From Prunus persica (lineage: Eukaryota; Streptophyta; Magnoliopsida; Rosales; Rosaceae), in assembly GCF_000346465.2 (NCBI RefSeq), contig NC_034009.1:10780186-10844185 (forward strand): a stretch of 64,000 nt of DNA, given 5' to 3'. The notes beneath the pieces are model-generated. The model did not search any database. It saw nothing but the letters and a program-made list of their open reading frames with translations, and was not told the DNA's origin. The position numbers and the translations under genes were made by a program. Positions 57,426 to 64,000 of this stretch are shown one piece after another (position 1 is the first letter of the stretch; the number at the start of each line of letters is the position of its first letter).

Positions 57426-57681
57426 ATGTACCAGTCGAGGCTGCAGGAGCTGTGCCAGCAGAGGAAATGGCGCTTGCCAGAGTACAACGCCACAAAGCTT
57501 GTCCTCGACCACAACCCTCGCTTCTCAGCCTCCGTCACCATAAACGATGTTGCCTTTGGCATGGTGCAACTCTTCATGTCCTTCAAGGAACCCCAAAACG
57601 ATGTCGTTAGACTTGCCTTCGCTCACTTCACTGATCCGCAACCCAGACGTACCAATCAACCTTCTCTATCCGCTTCCTCAG
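57426..57681 (+). pseudogene. dsRNA-binding protein (DRB) first-exon fragment
   Basis: Reads MYQSRLQELCQQRKWRLPEY, then DHNPRFSASVTINDVAF and VVRLAFAHFTD, the first double-stranded RNA-binding motif of plant DRB proteins with its start codon and some leader sequence (about 57370-57425). The frame reaches a GT donor-like site at 57682. The remaining gene is absent. It is intact over this exon, so it could give a truncated product only if transcribed. DRB proteins assist DICER-LIKE enzymes. Confidence 0.8.
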
Positions 57682-59059
57682 GTAAAAAGGTTTTAGGGTT
57701 TTAACTTTAATCTTTATGCTCTGTTTGGTTGCTTGGGGTATTTGGTTGCTTTTAAGTTCTTATTTCTTATTTTTCTTCATGGAGAATAGTGGTATTGTTT
57801 TTCCCCCCATAAGCTCTTTTGTTTTCCTAAAGCCTATTTCTATACTATCATTGCCTTAATGTCTCGTAGTGTCTTTGATGGGATCATGCCATTTATTGTT
57901 AAATTCTTTTAAATCCAAGCACTATATCTATATGATGATATGATGTTTAACACAAAGATGTACAATCTATTCGAGCATATATGGTTACATCTAAGATATA
58001 AGACGATGCCTTAAACATATAGCTAGAGATGACATATTTTTAAACGAGGTTTCAAATGCCTAAAGGAGCTCTGGTTATAAGGAGAATAGCAACTACTCTT
58101 TTTTATCCCGTAACTTGAATTTGTGTTTTGAAAATATTAATATTTACCTTTTGCTTAATTGATTTTTTTTTTCGACGTTCTTTATCTGATATATTTGTTC
58201 CATACAACTTCACTCACAAAGAATGTTCCATTCTGTCTTTCATTCATTCAAACTATTGTGTTGGAGGAAAGAAAATATTCAAATTATATAAAGTTTATTC
58301 AACAACGTGTGGTATACATCACTGTCAAGTATAGATGCTGAAAATATAATTCTAGAAAACTGAGTTATTTTGAGTGTAAACTCAAGATTTTGGGATACGT
58401 ATATATACTTTGGAACTGCTATGGCATGAAGTGCTCAAATGCAAAACATTGAAAAAAAAATCTCCATACAACTTTCACATCTTTAGCTTCGTCATTTAAT
58501 GCTAATTGCAAGCGATGAGCAAAGCAATGCACATAATATCTATATGGACAATCTTGAAGAAACAGTGTTTGGAATCCATTCCATGAACCACACATATTAC
58601 TAGCACCATCATACCCTTGGCCACGCATGTTTTCCACTAGAATGTCATTATTATCAAGCACTTTACATATCTCTTTTTTAAGAGTCAAGGTATTAGTGTC
58701 TACAATACTCACAATATCGAAAAAGGGTTCACAAATAAATCCATCACAATAAAAAAATCCTAGAATAATAGCCATTTGTTCCTTACTAGATTCAAAAAAA
58801 AGAATACAATATTTATTCTTCCCAAGTTCGCTAAAAAATTTCTTCTTCACCTTGGTAGCAAAAATTTACAAGATCTATTTTTGTATGTCATGGGCAATAT
58901 ACCGAGCATTATGAGGAGCCTTATTTAGGACAACTTTCTCAACTTCTATATTCATTCTTGCAAAAGACTTTAAGATATCAATGAAATTGCCCCGGTTAGA
59001 TGAGTCAACGGATTCATCGTGACCTCGAAAAGTCAATGCTTGATTTGCTAGATACCTAA

Positions 59060-60236
59060 GAGCACTCTACCCCTATGGGCAAAGGCAAGACAAGGGCTGT
59101 CACTATTCACATGAATAGTGGCAGCCCTTGCAATTTTGTTTCCACCTCTGGCAAGGGCAATTAATATTCACTTTAATTTATTTTCTATTTTTTTAATACT
59201 TAAATGATTAATTTTGATAAAAATTTTGGATAGATTTTTAGTTGCTGCGTGTCACTAATTATTATAAAATTATCATATCAAATTTCAGATAAAATTTTCG
59301 AATAAAATTTTAGGATTTAATTTTCGGATAAGATTTTCAGTTGCCACGTGTCCATATTTATTATAAAATTCACATCTCAAATTTCAGATAAAATTTTCGG
59401 ATAAGATTTTCGGTTGCCACGTTTCCATATTTATTATAAAATTCACATCTCACTCATCATACAATTGAAATACCTACTCACTCATCATAAAATTGAAATA
59501 CCTACTCACTCATCATACAATTGAAATACTTCCGGTCTTTATAGTCTGACACAATCGAGTACAAGGACAACTCAATCATGGGCGGAGGCAGTTCCACTGG
59601 ATCATGACATGGTGGAGTATTTTCCTTTGGAGGACATAATAGTGCCATTATTTCCGACACGAAAAGCACCACTGGAATCGACTGGGAGCATTGTTCACTT
59701 GAGGAGCCATATGTAATGGTTTTCCTCTTTTTTGTTTTGCCTTGATTAATCTATTAAAAAAATGAAACTAGAAATGCAAGAAAATATTTATTAAAAAAAA
59801 AGACATTAAATTGAATAAAAAGGCAATTAAATTTTTTTTACCTTGTCACCAAGATTTTGACCGCTTCGAACGTTTGTCCACGACCCTTCAACTTTGATGG
59901 ATGAGGCTATTTGTATTTTTACACAAATAAAATTTTGTAATTGAAATTTGGTGTGGAAAGTAAAAAATATTGGTAGGTATTTATAGAAAAAAATTTCATA
60001 ATTTGTTGATATTTTTTTTCAATTTTTAAGCCAAAAAATGGGCAGCCGTTGGATTTGAGGACATTTTTGGATTGGAGCCTCCAGGAGAAGCCACATGGCT
60101 TGTAGCTGTTGGTTTTTTGCAGCACTGACGTCAGCAGCCCGAAGGCAAGGAGACAGGCCAGATCTTTCACGCTGGAGCTGCTTCTCGAGCCTAGGACCCC
60201 TCCTGCCTGGGTTAGCCTTGCGTGCTGGACTTGCTT
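59060..60236. mobile_element. PIF/Harbinger-type insertion in the hAT transposase
   Basis: TAA occurs on both sides (59057-59059, 60237-60239). Removing the insert plus one TAA restores an in-frame join IEGI-RYLANQ in the transposase. The ends begin GAGCACTCTACCCC and, inverted, AAGCAAGTCCAGC, only weakly matching. Inside are a hairpin around gggctgtcactattcacatg and its complement (about 59094-59131), and tandem repeats of a ggataagattttcRgttgcc block (59320-59430) and of a ctcactcatcatacaattg block (three copies, about 59449-59527). A minus-strand TATAAATA with promoter-like spacing lies near 59980. No transposase is visible. Confidence 0.75.
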
Positions 60237-62280
60237 TAATGCCCTCTATTATGGCTGTAAGTCGCAACTGATTGTCCATCGCTTATTGCTTTGATTGCTT
60301 ATCTGCCACTGTTTCAATATGAAGAGATGCGTTTTTTAAGCTAATCCACTTTTGCATAGCAAGATGTTATGGTGTATTTAGCTTACCTACATAACGTTGA
60401 AATACACATTGACTGCCACTAATTCTCTTCCAATTTTGAAATTCATGAATAGTAAAGGTTGAATGTGAGTGAATCATGTCAAATAGGAAGCAAGGAAAAT
60501 AAAATGTCATATCTTTAGCAACTGAATACTCAAGCCAAGGGAATTTACCAAACCACAATTTATTAAATCGACGTTAGTCTTGCCCTTCTAAATGGCTTGG
60601 ATAATCTTCTAACCTCAGTTGACATTGTCCTAAAATAATATAGGCTTTTCGCACATTATTTTGATCATTCACCGAATATTGGCATATTTGACGACCTAAT
60701 CTTGACCACTATCGACTCTTTGGGCCTCAACTCTTTCAACTTGAGGCTCGACAATGTGAGAGTCGGGAAGATTTTGCTTATCACAAATGGGAGGCATTGT
60801 ACTAGATGATGACCTATCATTCTTTTTCTTAAACAAAGGGAACAAATTCTTTGTTTTCTTGAGCTTCTAATTATGATCCGACATAATAAAAGATAGCCTA
60901 ATTAATCAAACATCCCAACACAAAATCAAACAAATTCTCATAATAGCATCAATGCCTTTAATCAAACACTAACATACCAATAAAAATTCAAACATCTCAA
61001 CAATACCAACATCATATCAAATATCTCAACAAAATTCTTAAAATCAAAGACCTAATTAATTTTAAAAAAAATCCCCAAATTATAATTCATTCCTAATTAA
61101 ACCTTAAAATACTCAATTTCAAATTGAAAATAAATAAAATTAAGATGCATATATTTATTTTAGGAAAAACTCAATATGAGAAGATAATTAAAGAGGAGAG
61201 AATAAGAAGAATACTTGTTGCCCTAGATAGGAGAAGATGCTGCCAAGAGATAAGTTACTATCAAGAAGAAGTTGCCAAGGAAGAGGATATGAGACTGTCG
61301 GCTATTGCACAACCAATGGGGAACAATTGACTGCCTTTTTTGCTTCCCTTTATAAATAAATAAATAAAAAAAAGTTTGAGTGGGCCATAACACAAGTGTG
61401 GGTTGCTTTTAATTTTTTTCCTTTTCTTTAAAAGTTTGAGTGGGCCATAACATATGTGTGGGTTGCTTTTAAGTTTTTTTTATGTAGGCATGGATTCACA
61501 CCATCACATGGGCTGGATAGGAATAGCGTTGCTTACTTATAGGTTTTTTTGTTTTTTTTGTTTTTGGGAAAGATTTGGAGTCGGCAGCTGCCTACTTTGC
61601 TCTTGCTATAGGACCGCCCTTGCTCCTCATGATTGTTCTTCGAGTGCAGAGGAGATCCCGTCTTATCATCATATAGTCCGTACTAGTTTCAACAACTGTG
61701 AGGCATTATTTATCTTATTGGTTGAGAAGAATACGGTGTTCCAGGGTTTATCCTAGGCTAAATTTCATGAGAATGCTAAATGCATTATGGTGTCTGACAA
61801 AGGATATGGTGATAGATCTACAATAGTATTCTTCAAAAAAATTTATTATGACTTAAAGGCTTCCGGTACTAGCCATTGTTGGGTGCAATCTATTTGGGCT
61901 TCAAATACTTTTTTATTACAAATTTTGTTCGGCCCACAAATCATTTGACGGCATTAACGTAGCCACCCCTTATATATTAGATGGTGGGGAGTGAGGCCTT
62001 TAGATTTAGAAAAATGCAAAATTAATGTGGAAGGTAAAGATTTGGGAAAGGATGTTGTCTCTACATTAAAAAAAAAAAACTTATTGAAACTAGATTTTGA
62101 GAAGATGGATGACAATTGGGTTAGTGAGATAAAAACGATATTAGAGATCGAAAGGAGCGTAGATATTGATAGTTTGTGTTGCAAAGGGAGTCAATATTTG
62201 TCAATGGAATTCTTGCCAGAGCAAGTATTGTATAAAGCTCTTAAATGATTATTTTGAGAATAAAAAATATCTATTTTGAC

Positions 62281-63515
62281 AATGTCGAAACGTGATAAAG
62301 ATGTCCCTACCAATAAGAAGTTACATATGCCCATTCACCCCATGGTTCAGGATTATCTTCAAGGAGACGTATCAACTCAACCAGAGGTGCAACGTAACAT
62401 TAATCTCGAACTCATCAAGAAGAATATTAAGGATGATGAGTCAGATTTTGCACATCGCCCACCTTTTTCAATACAAGAAAAAGAAGTATATATTGATGTG
62501 TCCAATCTTCAAGGGGAAGATGTGAAATTTTTATAGAAAAAATAATCTATTATGTCATCCAATCCTTCCAAGATTAATATATATAAAGAAGGCTTTGAAT
62601 TCAATGTGCCTTCCAGAGATAAAAGTTACATGATCTTCAAGCGTCACTTAGGTCATAGGTTGCTGATTAAAAATGATACAAGACGTCCCTCCTTTGGTAC
62701 AAATTCAGAGTTATGCATGTCTACCTTTTTCGTTTTGTTGACGATCTATAACCAATGCTTATTGGTAAACCACATTATATAAAGAAGCGTGAGATTTATT
62801 ATGTTGATACTAACCAATTTAAGAGTGAGTATGATCCATATGGAGTAATTGATGACGTATGTTGCATGCTAAGCCGCACAAGGTCGAGTCTCAGGGTCAT
62901 TTACCTTTGCGTGCGATGATACTCCTCATGATGGTTCTTCGAGTCCTGAGGAGATCCCGTCTTGTCATCATATAATCTGTACTAGTTTCAGCAACTAGGA
63001 GGCATCATTCATCTTAGGTTGAGAAGAATATGATATTCCATGGTTTAGCTAAGGAGAAATTTCATGAGAATGCTAAATACATTATGGTGTCCGGCAAAGG
63101 ATATGGTGACATATCTACCAAAGTATTTTTGAAAAAGCTTTATTATTACTTAAGGCTTCTGATACTAGCAATTGTCAATTGCAATCCATATGGATTTCAA
63201 ATTCTTTTTCATTACAGATTTGGTTCGTCTCACAAATCATTTGATAGCGTTAACATAGCCACCCCATACATTAGATTTAGAAAAATACAAAATTAATGTG
63301 GAAGGCAAAGATTTGATAAAGAATGTTGCCTCTGCAGCAAAAAAACTTAGTGGAACAAGATTTAGTTAATTAAACGACAATTGGGTTAGTGAGATAAAAA
63401 CGATGTTGGAGATCAGAAAGGGCATAGATATTAATAGTTTGTATTGCAAAGGGAATCGATATTTGTAAATGGAGTTCTTGCCTAAGCAACTATTGTATAC
63501 AATGCTTAAAGACTT
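62281..63515 (+). pseudogene. TOP6A/SPO11-3-like tandem copy III (not interrupted)
   Basis: The only unit without a transposon insert, so it shows the unit length: 62281 to the next start at 63547, about 1266 bp. Order: SKRDKDVPTNKKLHMPIH, EVYIDVSNLQGEDVKF, FEFNVPSRDKSYMIFKRHLG, REIYYVDTNQFKSEYD, CCMLSRTRSSL, KYIMVSGKGYGDISTKVFLK, LLILAIVNCNPYGFQILFHY, RFGSSHKSFDSVN, DNWVSEIKTMLEIRK. The lesions are a TAG after VKFL near 62536, frameshifts near 62760 and 63016, a deletion after VNIATPYIR and a stop in the tail near 63466. No product is expected. Confidence 0.85.
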
Positions 63516-63546
63516 ATTTTGAGAATTAGAAAAATCTATTTTGACA

Positions 63547-63726
63547 ATGTCGAAGCGTGATAAAGATGTCCCCGCCAACAAGAAGTTACGTTTGTCCCTT
63601 TACTCCATAGTTCAAGATTATCTTCAAGGAGACGTATCAACTCAACCAGAGTTGCAACCTAACATTGATATCGAATTCATCGAGAAGAACATTAAGGATA
63701 ATGAGTCGGATTTTGCCCCTCTGTAG
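63547..63726 (+). pseudogene. TOP6A/SPO11-3-like tandem copy IV (5' part)
   Basis: Starts like the other units (SKRDKDVPANKKLRLSLYSI, QDYLQGDVSTQPELQ, KNIKDNESDFAPL). Homology stops abruptly at about 63723, after which unrelated DNA starting taggggttgtat continues to the window end. This is probably another insertion or the broken edge of the array. Confidence 0.8.
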
Positions 63727-64000
63727 GGGTTGTATTTTTCCATGTATATTGTTTGGCTCTTCTTTCTTTCTTAAGCCGCTCATTCCTTAAGAGATGTTGG
63801 TCTGTCTCCTTTTGAAAATAGAGTTATTCAAAGAATCTATATATTCTCCATTGGCTGACGTTTTCTTTGCAACTCACTCCTGCATTGAAACTATTTTTCT
63901 GCTACACAAGTTATATTCTCTGCAGAAACAGTTTCATAAAAGCTTTTGGAAAAACTATTTCTCTTCCTCAGCCAATGTTTAAACTCTTGAGGGTTATGTG

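Larger units (their letters stand above)
56711..58434 (+). mobile_element. inserted segment carrying exons of two host genes
   Basis: The segment interrupts the hAT transposase. It is bounded by a direct 10-bp repeat TCAAATGCAA (56701-56710 and 58435-58444), as expected for a target-site duplication of 9-10 bp. Inside are an alpha-galactosidase exon and a dsRNA-binding protein exon. Clear terminal inverted repeats are not seen, so the vehicle (Mutator-like, or repair filler) is not settled. Confidence 0.6.
55852..60884 (-). pseudogene. hAT transposase of the TTF zinc-finger/DUF4371 class, broken
   Basis: Minus-strand pieces are in the order expected. The start is at 60884 (MSDHN, many stops after). 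The TTF-type zinc-finger part is at 60558-60367 (WFGKFPWLEYSVAKDMTFYF, CFLF). The sequence MDNQLRLTAIIEGI at about 60279-60240 joins across an inserted element to RYLANQALTFRGHDESVDSS at about 59056. The DUF4371/RNase-H-like core is at 58850-58450 (MRGQGYDGASNMCG, YVHCFAHRLQLALND), then MDKIMGLTSFLCQVF at about 56640. The C-terminal dimerisation domain is at 56100-55852 (TATNERVFSCMRIIKSRLRS). Part of the core between the two last pieces is deleted. Stops and frameshifts rule out activity. Confidence 0.88.
55592..61622 (-). mobile_element. hAT element with DUF4371-type transposase remnant
   Basis: The ends CAGTGGCG and CGCCCTTG form a short imperfect inverted repeat. An exact 8-bp duplication CTCCTCAT lies at 55584-55591 and 61623-61630, and copies I and III show the uninterrupted wording. 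The transposase lies on the minus strand. Two later insertions enlarge the element to 6031 bp: a PIF/Harbinger-type element (59060-60236) and a 1.7 kb segment with host gene exons (56711-58434). A 40-bp direct repeat containing gtttgagtgggccataaca lies near the right end (about 61372-61472). Confidence 0.9.
54931..62250 (+). pseudogene. TOP6A/SPO11-3-like tandem copy II, split by a hAT element
   Basis: 5' part 54931-55591: SKCDKDVPGNKNLCMSLH, DFEFNVPSRGKSY, then KKREIYYIDTNQFKSEYDAY with the tyrosine pair of the winged-helix catalytic site, DDICCMLSRTRPSLWVISDS and VIGSFTFVCDDTPH. The hAT element (55592-61622) interrupts. The 3' part 61631-62250 reads ALFILLVEKNTVFQG, KGYGDRST, IVGCNLFGLQIL, RPLDLEKCKINVEGKDLGKD, DFEKMDDNWVSEIKTILEIE and GSQYLSMEFLPEQVLYKALK. 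The layout matches a complete intronless TOP6A-like protein. It contains frameshifts (for example near 55100 and 55335) and altered metal-binding residues. Confidence 0.85.

Noticed and set aside
59449..59527. Three spaced repeats, checked as a CRISPR-like array
   Set aside because: The copies are directly adjacent without distinct spacers, inside a plant transposon; CRISPR arrays are not expected in a plant nucleus.

Overview
The window is plant nuclear DNA from a dicot: AT-rich, with intron-split genes, short GT-AG introns, FPF1, NF-YB, SRC2 and VAMP72 family genes, and dense nested transposons. The repeat families and gene sequences look like a woody Rosaceae genome such as Prunus. That assignment is inference from general resemblance, not from a search.

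Left part (1-31 kb). The 3' end of a VAMP72 R-SNARE gene opens the window (278-581). It is followed by a single-exon FPF1-like gene (5201-5521, minus), a seven-exon gene for a small coiled-coil protein (12692-14452, plus), a C2-domain SRC2-like gene (19605-20483, minus), a seven-exon mitochondrial thiamine pyrophosphate carrier gene (26566-29578, plus) and a three-exon NDUFAF4-like complex I assembly factor gene (30142-31007, minus). Between them lie a 1.45 kb hAT element, three short Helitrons (one with a MITE inside), a PIF/Harbinger element and a 3.8 kb Mutator-like element. The Mutator-like element carries a legume-lectin gene fragment, and a 2.3 kb Copia element has jumped into that fragment. 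The promoter-proximal DNA of the coiled-coil gene and of the carrier gene is a shared duplicated block, although the genes themselves are unrelated.

Middle (31-50 kb). An ELM2-SANT chromatin protein gene (33141-37689, minus) has a decayed tandem copy at about 41.66-44.64 kb, which contains a 100-base assembly gap. An NF-YB5-like gene sits at 49363-49854. The rest is intergenic DNA with MITEs, SINE-like pieces and a LINE RNase H remnant.

Right part (51-64 kb). This is the most unusual region. It is a head-to-tail array of at least four intronless, broken copies of a TOP6A/SPO11-3-like topoisomerase VI A subunit. The copies have a unit length of about 1.27-1.3 kb, and the Toprim DxD is changed in every copy where it can be read. 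Copy I is split by a CACTA element that itself contains a solo LTR. Copy II is split by a 6 kb hAT element whose decayed transposase contains a PIF/Harbinger insertion and a 1.7 kb segment with an alpha-galactosidase exon and a dsRNA-binding protein exon. Target-site duplications can be read for almost every layer, so the order of events can be reconstructed.
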